Of a stretch of DNA of 64,000 bases, positions 1 to 7,645 are shown one piece after another. The notes below the pieces were generated by a model, which searched no databases, had not been told where the DNA came from, and saw only the letters and a list, made by a program, of their open reading frames with translations. Location: contig NZ_FMIR01000018.1 in NCBI RefSeq assembly GCF_900095745.1, forward strand, positions 1 through 64,000, read 5' to 3'. A program made the translations under genes and the position numbers. This stretch comes from Microbacterium oxydans (GTDB lineage: Bacteria; Actinomycetota; Actinomycetes; Actinomycetales; Microbacteriaceae). Every line of letters starts with the position of its first letter. The stretch's first letter is position 1.

Positions 1-296
1 GCCTTCACCACCCGTCCCGCACCCGCCGCATCCGTGCGCAACACCCGCTGCAACAACTCGTTCACCGTGCGGCACCCGTATCGCCCGCAGAACGCCGGCT
101 CACCCGACCCCGCCGGACGCTCATCGACCGACGCGACCGTCTCCACGACCACCGCCTCCACCCGCCGCTGCACCTCACCCGCGACCCGCAAAACCTGCAT
201 CTTCTCGTCGACCGCGAGCCCCGCGATCACGTCGGAACGCAGCACCCCATCCAGGTCGGCGACGACCTGGACGAGCAGTTCCACGGGGTTGTTCAT
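1..296 (-). CDS. DUF222/13E12-repeat family protein, N-terminal part (HNH-endonuclease type), cut by window edge
   Basis: Reading the minus strand from ATG at 296 gives MNNPVELLVQVVADLDGVL and then an Arg/Glu/Val-rich helical stretch ending in a segment with FCGRYGCRTVNELLQRVL. This resembles the N-terminal region of the actinobacterial DUF222 (13E12 repeat) proteins, which usually carry an HNH nuclease domain near the C-terminus; that part would lie beyond the left edge. 98 codons are visible. The function of the family is unclear; some copies are thought to be mobile or multi-copy genes. Codon use is like the neighbours. The open plus-strand frame over the same bases looks like a shadow. 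Confidence 0.6.
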   Translation of the reverse strand, partial: MNNPVELLVQVVADLDGVLRSDVIAGLAVDEKMQVLRVAGEVQRRVEAVVVETVASVDERPAGSGEPAFCGRYGCRTVNELLQRVLRTDAAGAGRVVK

Positions 297-480
297 ACCC
301 CTAAGTCAACCCGGGGCCACCGACATTCGAACCGCGATAACCCCAGTTCAAAGCAATATTCCGAAACACGCGAGACGTCGACAATCCCTCCACAGAAACG
401 ACGTCAGGGCACTTCTCCACGCGCGCCGCGAAACCCCCGCGCCGCGAAACACCCGCGCCGCGAAACCTTACCGAGCACCC

Positions 481-918
481 TCACTCCCGCGTGTAGTCCT
501 CGAAGATCAGCGTGGTCCGGGTCGAGCGGATCGAGGGGATCGCCTGGATGTCCTCGAGCACGATTCGACGGAGGTCGCGGGCGTCGTTGGCGCGCACCAG
601 CAGGATCACGTCGAAGTCACCGCCGACGAGCGCCATGTGCTCGATCTCGGGGATCGCGCGCAGCCGGTCGCTCACCGCCTGCCACGTCGCCTGCTCGATG
701 GCAAGGGTCACGTAGGCGCTCGCATGGTGCCCGAGCAGGACGGGATCCGTGCGGACCGTGTATCCCGTGATGACACCGGCGTCCGTGAGGCGCTTGATCC
801 TCGCGTGCGCACCGGCACGCGAGATGTGCACAGCATCCGCGATCGCCGTCATCGACGAGCGCGCGTCGCGACGCAGCTCCTCGAGGATCGCTCGGTCCGT
901 GTCGTCCAGCGCGATCAT
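481..918 (-). CDS. Lrp/AsnC-family transcriptional regulator (probable BkdR)
   Basis: 145 residues from ATG at 918, the usual Lrp length. N-terminal winged helix-turn-helix (about residues 1-60: LDDTDRAILEELRRDARSS followed by IADAVHISRAGAHARIKRL) and a C-terminal RAM/AsnC ligand domain (VTLAIEQ, MALVGGDFDVILLVRANDA). The start at 918 is preferred over an in-frame one at 960 because GGAAGGGG lies five bases upstream of it. It is divergent from the 2-oxoacid dehydrogenase operon at 1070, the classic position of BkdR, an Lrp-like activator of branched-chain keto acid dehydrogenase genes that responds to branched-chain amino acids. The ligand and target are inferred from position only. Confidence 0.85.
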   Translation of the reverse strand: MIALDDTDRAILEELRRDARSSMTAIADAVHISRAGAHARIKRLTDAGVITGYTVRTDPVLLGHHASAYVTLAIEQATWQAVSDRLRAIPEIEHMALVGGDFDVILLVRANDARDLRRIVLEDIQAIPSIRSTRTTLIFEDYTRE

Positions 919-1069
919 GACACCCCTTCCTCGGGCCAGAAACTCTGACACTTCGATCAAGAATGCCGCATCTGTCGCTCTTCCATCCAGTATTTCGCGG
1001 ATGATCTTGGATGACTGTCACCCACAGAGGCAAGCTGTCCCCACCGAGTTCGCCAAGGAGGACGAGCGC

Positions 1070-2194
1070 ATGCTGCACACCGACATGCTTCCGCGAGACA
1101 CCGCGGTGCAACTGATCGATGCGGGCGGACAGCCTGTCGCGGACGAGCACTACGCGCTCCCCGACGGCGACACCCTGCTGGCCGCCTATCGCGGCCTCGT
1201 CCAGGGCCGGCGCATCAACGACCAGGCCGGCGCGCTCGTGCGTCAGGGACGCCTCGCCGTCTACCCGTCCTCGCACGGGCAGGAAGCGTGCCAGATCGCC
1301 GCCGCGATGGTGCTCGGAGGCACGGACTGGCTGTTCCCCACCTATCGCGACTCGGTCGCGGTGATCGCCCGCGGAGTCGAACCGGCCGACGCGATGGTGC
1401 TCCTCAAGGGCGACTGGCACTCGGGCTACGACGTGCGCGCCCACCGGGTCGCGCCGCAGGCCACTCCCCTCGCCACCCAGCTGCTGCATGCGGTCGGCTT
1501 CGCGCAGGCGGCCAAGCATCGCGGCGAGGACACGGTCGTGCTCGCGCTGTGCGGCGACGGCGCCACCAGCGAGGGTGACTTCCACGAGGCGATGAACTTC
1601 GCCGCCGTCTTCCAGGTGCCGGTCGTCTTCTTCGTGCAGAACAACGGGTTCGCGATCTCCGTCCCGCTCTCGCGGCAGACCGCGGCTCCGTCCCTCGCCC
1701 ACAAGGCGGTCGGCTACGGGATGCCGGGACAGCGTGTCGACGGGAACGACGTCGCCGCCGTGCTTGCCGTGCTCGGCGAGGCAGTGGATCGCGCGCGTAC
1801 CGGCGGCGGCCCTTCGCTCATCGAGGCGCACACCTACCGGATGCAGGCGCACACCAACGCCGACGACGACACCCGCTACCGGGAACGCGATGAGGTGCAG
1901 GCCTGGATCGCCCGCGACCCGCTGCTCCGCCTGCGCACCCACCTGACGGACACCGGAGCCCTCGACGCCGACGCCGAGGAGCGGTTCGCCGCCGGAGCCG
2001 AGGAGATCGCCGCGGCCATGCGGACCGCGCTGAACACCGACGCGGACCTCGACCCCGAAGACCTGTTCCGCTTCGTCACTGCGACACGCTCGCCACAACT
2101 CGACGAGCAATGGCACCTGCTGCGGGACGAGATCGAACGCTCGCGCCTCGCCGATGCGGGCGCAGGTACGACCTCGGACGGAGGCCACCGATGA
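1070..2194 (+). CDS. Branched-chain 2-oxoacid dehydrogenase E1 component, alpha subunit
   Basis: 374 residues. TPP-dependent decarboxylating subunit of a 2-oxoacid dehydrogenase complex. The thiamine diphosphate motif is clear: GDGATSEGDFHEAMNFA followed by NN in VFFVQNNGFAIS; SSHGQEACQ and YRMQAHTNADDDTRYR (the phosphorylation-loop region of E1 alpha) are also present. The start at 1070 follows AAGGAGG at 1055-1061; longer in-frame starts have no such site. The stop overlaps the E1 beta start by four bases (ATGA). The divergent Lrp-type regulator suggests the substrates are branched-chain keto acids from Val, Leu and Ile, but acetoin or pyruvate cannot be excluded by sequence alone. Confidence 0.88.
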   Translation: MLHTDMLPRDTAVQLIDAGGQPVADEHYALPDGDTLLAAYRGLVQGRRINDQAGALVRQGRLAVYPSSHGQEACQIAAAMVLGGTDWLFPTYRDSVAVIARGVEPADAMVLLKGDWHSGYDVRAHRVAPQATPLATQLLHAVGFAQAAKHRGEDTVVLALCGDGATSEGDFHEAMNFAAVFQVPVVFFVQNNGFAISVPLSRQTAAPSLAHKAVGYGMPGQRVDGNDVAAVLAVLGEAVDRARTGGGPSLIEAHTYRMQAHTNADDDTRYRERDEVQAWIARDPLLRLRTHLTDTGALDADAEERFAAGAEEIAAAMRTALNTDADLDPEDLFRFVTATRSPQLDEQWHLLRDEIERSRLADAGAGTTSDGGHR

Positions 2195-3219
2195 CGATCA
2201 CACACGACGACACCCGCGCCGAGGCGGAGGCGGGCACCGTGACCACCATGACCATGGCCGCCGCGCTGAACAGGGCTCTCGCCGACGCCATCGAGTCCGA
2301 TCCGGACGTGGTCGTCTTCGGCGAGGACGTGGGCGCGCTGGGCGGCGTCTTCCGCATCACCGACGGCCTCACTGCGCGGTTCGGCGAGGAGCGCTGCTTC
2401 GACACCCCCCTGGCCGAGTCCGGCATCGTCGGCACCGCGGTCGGCATGGCCATGAACGGGATGCGCCCCGTGGTGGAGCTGCAGTTCGACGCATTCGCAC
2501 TGCCCGCATTCGAGCAGGTCGTCAGCCATGTCGCCAAGCTCGGCAACCGCACACGCGGTGGGATGCGGATGCCGCTGGTGATCCGCATCCCGTTCGGTGG
2601 CGGCATCGGCGGCGTGGAGCACCACTGCGACTCGTCCGAGGCCTACTACGCGCACACCCCCGGCCTCACGGTCGTCAGTCCGTCGACGCCGCAGGATGCC
2701 TACTCGCTGCTGCGCGCGGCGATCGCCTCACCGGATCCGGTGATCTTCCTCGAACCGAAGAAGCTGTACTGGTCGAAGGGCGAAGTCGACACCTCGATCA
2801 CCACGGAACTCGGCAGCGCCCGCATCGCCCGTGAGGGCACCGACGTCACGCTCCTGGCCTACGGCGCCTCCGTGCCGCTCGCCCTCGAGGTCGCCGACGT
2901 CGCCGCCGCGGAGGGGCGCAGCGTGCAGGTGGTGGACGTGCGCTCGCTCTCCCCATTCGACGATGCGACCGTGACCGCCGCGGTGAAGTCCACCGGCCGC
3001 GCCGTGGTCATCGCCGAGGCCCCCGGATATGTGAGCGTCGCCTCCGAGATCCAGGCCCGCGTGTTCGAGCGCTGCTTCGAATACCTCGCGGCCCCGGTGC
3101 GACGGGTCACGGGGTTCGACACCCCCTACGCACCCCCGAAGCTCGAACACTGGTACCTGCCCGACGTCGACCGCGTGCTCGACGCGATCGACACCCTGCA
3201 CTGGGAGGACGACGTATGA
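2191..3219 (+). CDS. Branched-chain 2-oxoacid dehydrogenase E1 component, beta subunit
   Basis: 342 residues starting at the ATG that overlaps the E1 alpha stop. Transketolase-type pyrimidine-binding domain with FGEDVGALGGVFRITDGL and FDTPLAESGIVGTAVGMA, the GGGIGGVEHHCDSSEAYYAH segment typical of branched-chain E1 beta, and a C-terminal transketolase domain (VVDVRSLSPFD, IAEAPGYVSVASEI). Pairs with E1 alpha in an alpha2beta2 tetramer that decarboxylates the 2-oxoacid and acylates the E2 lipoyl arm. Overlaps the E2 gene by four bases, so translation of the three subunits is probably coupled. Confidence 0.9.
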   Translation: MTITHDDTRAEAEAGTVTTMTMAAALNRALADAIESDPDVVVFGEDVGALGGVFRITDGLTARFGEERCFDTPLAESGIVGTAVGMAMNGMRPVVELQFDAFALPAFEQVVSHVAKLGNRTRGGMRMPLVIRIPFGGGIGGVEHHCDSSEAYYAHTPGLTVVSPSTPQDAYSLLRAAIASPDPVIFLEPKKLYWSKGEVDTSITTELGSARIAREGTDVTLLAYGASVPLALEVADVAAAEGRSVQVVDVRSLSPFDDATVTAAVKSTGRAVVIAEAPGYVSVASEIQARVFERCFEYLAAPVRRVTGFDTPYAPPKLEHWYLPDVDRVLDAIDTLHWEDDV

Positions 3220-4697
3220 GCGCCCCACTGAAGCCGGCCGCGCAGGTGTTCCGCCTGCCCGACCTCGGCGAGGGACTGACCGAGGCGGGCCTCGTGCAAT
3301 GGCTCGTCGCGGTCGGCGACACCATCACGACCGACCAGCCGATCGCCGAGGTCGAGACGGCGAAGAGCGTGGTGGAGCTGCCGTCGCCGTTCGCCGGTGT
3401 CGTCACCGCCCTCCATGGCACCGCCGGCGACACGATCGACGTCGGCGCGCCGGTGCTCGAGGTCGCCGACGCCGGATCGGCTTCGGATATGGAGCCGGCG
3501 ACTCCGGATGCTGCCGGGACCGCGGCATCGAGCTCCCCCGAGCACGAGGCGTACCGCGAGGAGGAACGCGCCGGATCCGGGAACGTGCTGATCGGCTACG
3601 GCACCACGGCGCACACGACGAAGGGGCGTCGCCGGCCACCCGTTGCGCCGGTTCGAACCGACCGCCCGACCTCGGCGACAGCGGTATCCGCACCCGCATC
3701 CGCACCCGTACCCGCCCCCGCACCCGCACCCGCATCGGCATCCGCACCGAAGGCAGCCGCCGTCACCGTCCCCGACGCGACCCTCGCCGCCGCGTCCGCC
3801 CGCCGCCCCGTGGCCGTGCGCTCCCCTCTCGTCCGTCGCCTCGCCCGCGACCTCGGTCTCGATGTGCACACGATCGCCGCGACCGGCCCGGACGGGGCGA
3901 TCACCCGCGCCGACGTGCTGCAGGCCGCGGTCGAGAACGCCGTCGACGGCGCCGCCGCGCATCACCGCGCCGCGAACGGGTCCGGAGAGTCGGTCGACGG
4001 GCTCGACGTCGTCTCCCGAGAGCGGATGTCGCCGCTGCGGCGCGCGGTCAGTGCGAAGCTCACGCGCAGTCGAACCGAGATCCCCGAGGCCACCGTCTGG
4101 GTCGACGTCGATGCCACCGCGCTGTGGGACCTCCGCGCGCAGATGGCCCCGGAGGGCGGCAAGGCCCCCTCGGTCACGGCACTGCTCGCGCGCTTCGTCC
4201 TGCTCGCCCTCGAGGACTACCCGGTGCTGGCCTCGCGACTCGACGAGAGCGGCGAGGAGCTGATCTCGTTCGACGGTGTGAACCTCGGGATCGCCGCCGA
4301 CACCGAACGCGGACTCCTGGTCCCCGTCGTCCCCCGTGCGCACGCGCTCACCGTGGAGCAGCTCGATGCGTCACTGCGCGAGCTCGCCGCCACGGCCAGG
4401 GCGGGCACGATGCCGCCGGAACGGCTGCGCGGCTCGACCTTCACCCTCAACAACTACGGCGGGTTGGGCGTCGACGGCTCGGCGGCGATCATCAACCACC
4501 CGGATGTCGCCATCCTCGGCATCGGACGGATCATCGAGCGACCGTGGGTCGTCGACGGGGCGATCGTCGCGCGTCGCATCGTGCAGCTGTCGCTCGCGTT
4601 CGACCATCGCGTCTGCGACGGCGGGTACGCGGCGGGATTCCTGCGGCGTGTCACCGACCTCATCGAGCATCCGCTGCGGGCGTTCGTGCGGGTCTGA
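3216..4697 (+). CDS. 2-oxoacid dehydrogenase E2 component (dihydrolipoamide acyltransferase)
   Basis: 493 residues with the full E2 layout: one lipoyl domain (about 8-85; lipoylation Lys in VETAKSVVELPSP), an Ala/Pro linker (about 150-185), a peripheral-subunit-binding domain (RSPLVRRLARDLGLDVHTI, about 205-240) and a catalytic acyltransferase domain ending in LAFDHRVCDGGYAAGFL with the active-site His and Asp of HxxxDG. Start ATG overlaps the E1 beta stop. No E3 (lipoamide dehydrogenase) follows, so the complex must use an E3 encoded elsewhere. The operon ends here; the next gene starts after a PaaR-type operator. Confidence 0.92.
   Translation: MSAPLKPAAQVFRLPDLGEGLTEAGLVQWLVAVGDTITTDQPIAEVETAKSVVELPSPFAGVVTALHGTAGDTIDVGAPVLEVADAGSASDMEPATPDAAGTAASSSPEHEAYREEERAGSGNVLIGYGTTAHTTKGRRRPPVAPVRTDRPTSATAVSAPASAPVPAPAPAPASASAPKAAAVTVPDATLAAASARRPVAVRSPLVRRLARDLGLDVHTIAATGPDGAITRADVLQAAVENAVDGAAAHHRAANGSGESVDGLDVVSRERMSPLRRAVSAKLTRSRTEIPEATVWVDVDATALWDLRAQMAPEGGKAPSVTALLARFVLLALEDYPVLASRLDESGEELISFDGVNLGIAADTERGLLVPVVPRAHALTVEQLDASLRELAATARAGTMPPERLRGSTFTLNNYGGLGVDGSAAIINHPDVAILGIGRIIERPWVVDGAIVARRIVQLSLAFDHRVCDGGYAAGFLRRVTDLIEHPLRAFVRV
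3685..3749 (+). repeat. Hexanucleotide-rich tract coding for the Ala/Pro linker of E2
   Basis: Variations on GCACCC/GCATCC run through 3685-3749 and encode an alternating Ala-Pro/Ala-Ser linker between the lipoyl and subunit-binding domains. Flexible Ala/Pro linkers are normal in E2 proteins; the DNA-level repetition makes this stretch prone to slippage and to length differences between strains. Confidence 0.75.
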
Positions 4698-4740
4698 GAC
4701 CGCCGGCGCACCTCGGGCCGACGCGGCGCCTGTGCCATAA

Positions 4741-4762
4741 TTACCATACGATCGGTCAGTAA
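4741..4762. promoter_or_regulatory. PaaR-type 22-bp operator in front of paaJFHZ
   Basis: TTACC, three spacer bases, then CGATCGGTCAGTAA forms an imperfect 22-bp palindrome with TTAC/GTAA ends and a CGATCG core. Near-identical copies lie at 20210-20231 (before paaA) and, in variant form, at 10934-10955 (before paaI). It sits 60 bases before the paaJ start and overlaps a possible -10 box (CATAAT, 4736-4741), as expected for a repressor site. TetR proteins bind palindromes of this kind, and the window contains one TetR gene, within the paa genes. Confidence 0.82.
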
Positions 4763-4822
4763 TTCCTGGCCATGCGAGAGGGCGACGAGCCCCCGCTGAG
4801 ACGACGAAGTCAGGAGATCCGC

Positions 4823-6013
4823 ATGACCGAGGCATTCCTCGTCGGAGGGGCGCGCACCCCGGTCGGGCGCTACGGCGGCGCGCTCGCCACCGTCCGCCCC
4901 GACGACCTGGCCTCGATCGTGGTGGCCGAGGCCGTGCGCCGGGCCGGGATCGATGCGACGCAGATCGACATCGACGAGGTGATCCTGGGCGCGGCGAACC
5001 AGGCCGGTGAAGACAACCGCAACGTCGCGAGGATGGCGGTGCTGCTCGCTGGACTCCCCGACAGCGTCCCGGCCATCACGGTGAACCGGCTGTGTGCTTC
5101 GGGCATGTCCGCCGTGACGATGGCCGCGCAGGCGATCCGCGCCGGAGATGCCGACCTCATCATCGCCGGCGGTGTCGAGTCGATGACCCGCGCGCCCTGG
5201 GTGCAGGCCAAGCCCGAGAAGGCCTGGTCCAAACCGGGCGCGGCCTTCGACACCTCGATCGGCTGGCGTTTCCCGAACCCCCGTCTCCTGGCCCGCGACA
5301 AGGCGACCTTCACGATGCCGGAGACCGCGGAGGAGGTCGCCCGTCTCGACGGGATCACCCGCGACGAGGCCGACGCCTTCGCCCTCCGATCGCAGCAGCG
5401 CGCCGCCGCCGCGATCGCAGCCGGACGCTTCGCCCCCGAGATCGTCGGCGTGCTGACGGCGACCGGAGAGGTGCGGGTCGACGAGGGTCCACGGCCCGAG
5501 ACCACGCTCGAGGCACTCGCCCGACTGCGCCCCGTGGTCGCCGGCGGCCAGGTCGTGACGGCTGGGAACTCCAGCGCCCTCAACGACGGCGCCTCGGCGA
5601 TCGTCGTGGCGAGCGCCGAGGCGGTCGAGCGCCATGGTCTCGTGCCCCGCGCCCGGATCGTCGTCGGCACCAGCGCCGGTCTCGCACCGGAGGTCATGGG
5701 CCTCGGCCCGGTGCCCGCGACGCAGAAAGCGCTCCGCCGCGCCGGACTCACCATCGACGACATCGGCTCCGTCGAGCTCAACGAGGCCTTCGCCACGCAG
5801 TCGATCGCCTGCATCCGGCGTCTCGGCCTCGACGACGAGCGCGTCAACGCCGACGGCGGTGCCATCGCCCTCGGCCATCCGCTCGGCTCGTCCGGTTCCC
5901 GCCTGCTGATCACACTGCTCGGGCGCATGGAGCGCGAGGACTCGCGATACGGACTCGCGACGATGTGCGTGGGCGTTGGCCAGGGGGCGGCCGTGATCCT
6001 GGAGAAGATGTGA
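4823..6013 (+). CDS. paaJ: 3-oxoadipyl-CoA / 3-oxo-5,6-dehydrosuberyl-CoA thiolase
   Basis: 396 residues, the standard thiolase length. Active-site Cys in VNRLCASGMSAV (about 90), GHPLGSSGSR with the catalytic His, and CVGVGQGAA near the C-terminus; the CxGVGQG form is common in the PcaF/PaaJ branch. LNEAFATQSIA is also present. Start at 4823 has AGGAG eight bases upstream; an earlier in-frame codon at 4772 lies next to the operator and has no ribosome site. In the phenylacetate pathway PaaJ cleaves C2 units off twice to give acetyl-CoA and finally succinyl-CoA. First gene of the paaJ-F-H-Z operon. Confidence 0.88.
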   Translation: MTEAFLVGGARTPVGRYGGALATVRPDDLASIVVAEAVRRAGIDATQIDIDEVILGAANQAGEDNRNVARMAVLLAGLPDSVPAITVNRLCASGMSAVTMAAQAIRAGDADLIIAGGVESMTRAPWVQAKPEKAWSKPGAAFDTSIGWRFPNPRLLARDKATFTMPETAEEVARLDGITRDEADAFALRSQQRAAAAIAAGRFAPEIVGVLTATGEVRVDEGPRPETTLEALARLRPVVAGGQVVTAGNSSALNDGASAIVVASAEAVERHGLVPRARIVVGTSAGLAPEVMGLGPVPATQKALRRAGLTIDDIGSVELNEAFATQSIACIRRLGLDDERVNADGGAIALGHPLGSSGSRLLITLLGRMEREDSRYGLATMCVGVGQGAAVILEKM

Positions 6014-6768
6014 TGCCCACCTCGACGAATCCCGAAGAGCCGCTGCTCGTCGAGCGGCACCCCGACCGTGTGGTCGCGACCCTCAACCGTCCGCACAAGC
6101 GCAACGCGATCGACCAGGCCACGATCGATGCCCTGCACCTGCTCTGCGACGAGCTCGAGGAGGCGCCGCGGACCCTGATCCTCGTCGGCGCCGACGGCGT
6201 CTTCGCGGCGGGCGCCGACATCGCCGAGCTGCGCGAACGCCGGGCCTCCGACGCGCTGCGCGGCATCAACGCGCACGCCTTCGTCCGGGTCGCCGAGCTG
6301 CCGATGCCGGTCATCGCAGCGATCGACGGCTATGCCCTGGGAGGCGGCGCCGAACTCGCCTACGCCGCAGACATCCGCATCGCCACGCCCTCGCTCGCGA
6401 TCGGCAACCCGGAGACGGGCCTCGGCATCCTCGCCGCGGCCGGCGCGAGCTGGCGGCTGAAGGAGATCGTCGGCGACGCCAGGGCGATCGAGCTGCTGCT
6501 CACCGGACGCACGGTGAAGGCCGAGGAGGCGCTGCGCATCGGCCTCGTCTCGGCGATCCACGACCCCGAGGAACTGCTGGCTGCGGCCGAGGCGATCGCC
6601 GACCGGATCGCCCGCAACGACCCGGCCGCCACCATCGCGACGAAACGGGTGTTCCGCGAGCCCCGCGACCGCCACCCCGCCGCCGATCTGGAAGCCCAGG
6701 CCGAGCTCTTCGAGAGCCCGGAGAAGTTCCGACGCATGACCGACTTCCTGGAACGGAGAGACCGATGA
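6013..6768 (+). CDS. paaF: Enoyl-CoA hydratase of the phenylacetate pathway (PaaF-like)
   Basis: 251 residues, crotonase fold. Both catalytic glutamates of true hydratases can be seen: GGGAELAYAADIRIA and GNPETGLGI; the oxyanion-hole segment is FAAGADIAEL. The ATG shares its A with the thiolase stop (TGATG). In the pathway PaaF hydrates 2,3-dehydroadipyl-CoA to 3-hydroxyadipyl-CoA. A second crotonase at 24064 lacks these glutamates and is better read as the isomerase PaaG, which supports assigning this one as the hydratase. Confidence 0.82.
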   Translation: MPTSTNPEEPLLVERHPDRVVATLNRPHKRNAIDQATIDALHLLCDELEEAPRTLILVGADGVFAAGADIAELRERRASDALRGINAHAFVRVAELPMPVIAAIDGYALGGGAELAYAADIRIATPSLAIGNPETGLGILAAAGASWRLKEIVGDARAIELLLTGRTVKAEEALRIGLVSAIHDPEELLAAAEAIADRIARNDPAATIATKRVFREPRDRHPAADLEAQAELFESPEKFRRMTDFLERRDR

Positions 6769-7634
6769 CCGAGGCCACGCCCCACGCTCCCGCGCACGTC
6801 GGAGTGCTCGGCGGCGGGCGCATGGGCGCCGGCATCGCCCACGCGTTCCTTCTCGCGGGTTCGCGCGTGACGGTCGTCGAACGCGATGCGGATGCTGCCG
6901 CGGCAGCCGCCCACCGCGTGCTCGAATCCGTCGACACCTCGATCGCCCGCGGCACCGCGGCCGAACCGGGAGACGCCTACCGTTCACGCTTCGAGACGGG
7001 CACGGAGGTCGCGCTGTTCGCGCCGTGCGACCTCGTCGTGGAAGCCGTGCCCGAGGATCTGGCCCTCAAGGTCGACGCCCTCACCCGCGTCGAAGCCCAG
7101 CTCGGACCCGACGCCGTCCTCGCCTCGAACACGTCCTCGATCTCGATCGACGAGCTCGCCGCAGTGCTCGACCGGCCGGCGCGCTTCCTCGGCATGCACT
7201 TCTTCAACCCGGTGCCCGCGTCCACCCTGGTCGAGATCGTGCGGGGCGCGACCACCGCTCCCCCGCTCGTCGACGATGCGAGGGTCTGGGTACAAGCCCT
7301 CGGCAAGACGCCGATCGTCGTGGCCGATGCCCCCGGGTTCGCGTCGTCGAGACTCGGCGTCGCGATCGGCCTGGAGGCGATCCGCATGCTCGAAGAGGGC
7401 GTCGCCTCGGCCGCAGACATCGACGCCGCCATGACGTTGGGCTACAAGCATCCGGTCGGGCCGCTCCGCCTCACCGACATCGTCGGGCTCGACGTGCGGC
7501 TCGGCATCTCCGAATACCTCGCCGCGAACCTCGGCGAACGCTTCGAACCGCCGGCTCTGCTGCGCCGCCTCGTCGCCGAAGGACACCTCGGACGCAAGAG
7601 CGGACGCGGCTTCTACGAATGGGACGCCTCATGA
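6765..7634 (+). CDS. paaH: 3-hydroxyadipyl-CoA dehydrogenase (PaaH-like)
   Basis: 289 residues; starts four bases inside the end of the hydratase gene (ATGA). N-terminal Rossmann motif GVLGGGRMGAGIAHAF, LVVEAVPEDL, the catalytic His in MHFFNPVPAS and a C-terminal helical domain (GYKHPVGPLRLTDIVGLDV). NAD-dependent oxidation of 3-hydroxyadipyl-CoA to 3-oxoadipyl-CoA, feeding PaaJ. The length is that of the single-domain 3-hydroxybutyryl-CoA dehydrogenase type rather than the roughly 500-residue proteobacterial PaaH. Confidence 0.85.
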   Translation: MTEATPHAPAHVGVLGGGRMGAGIAHAFLLAGSRVTVVERDADAAAAAAHRVLESVDTSIARGTAAEPGDAYRSRFETGTEVALFAPCDLVVEAVPEDLALKVDALTRVEAQLGPDAVLASNTSSISIDELAAVLDRPARFLGMHFFNPVPASTLVEIVRGATTAPPLVDDARVWVQALGKTPIVVADAPGFASSRLGVAIGLEAIRMLEEGVASAADIDAAMTLGYKHPVGPLRLTDIVGLDVRLGISEYLAANLGERFEPPALLRRLVAEGHLGRKSGRGFYEWDAS

Positions 7635-7645
7635 AGGGAACTGAC

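Noticed and set aside
4780..4812. Possible TPP riboswitch before paaJ (a CTGAGA element)
   Set aside because: Only CTGAGA is present; the second conserved block and the pairing stems are missing, and thiolase operons are not typical targets.
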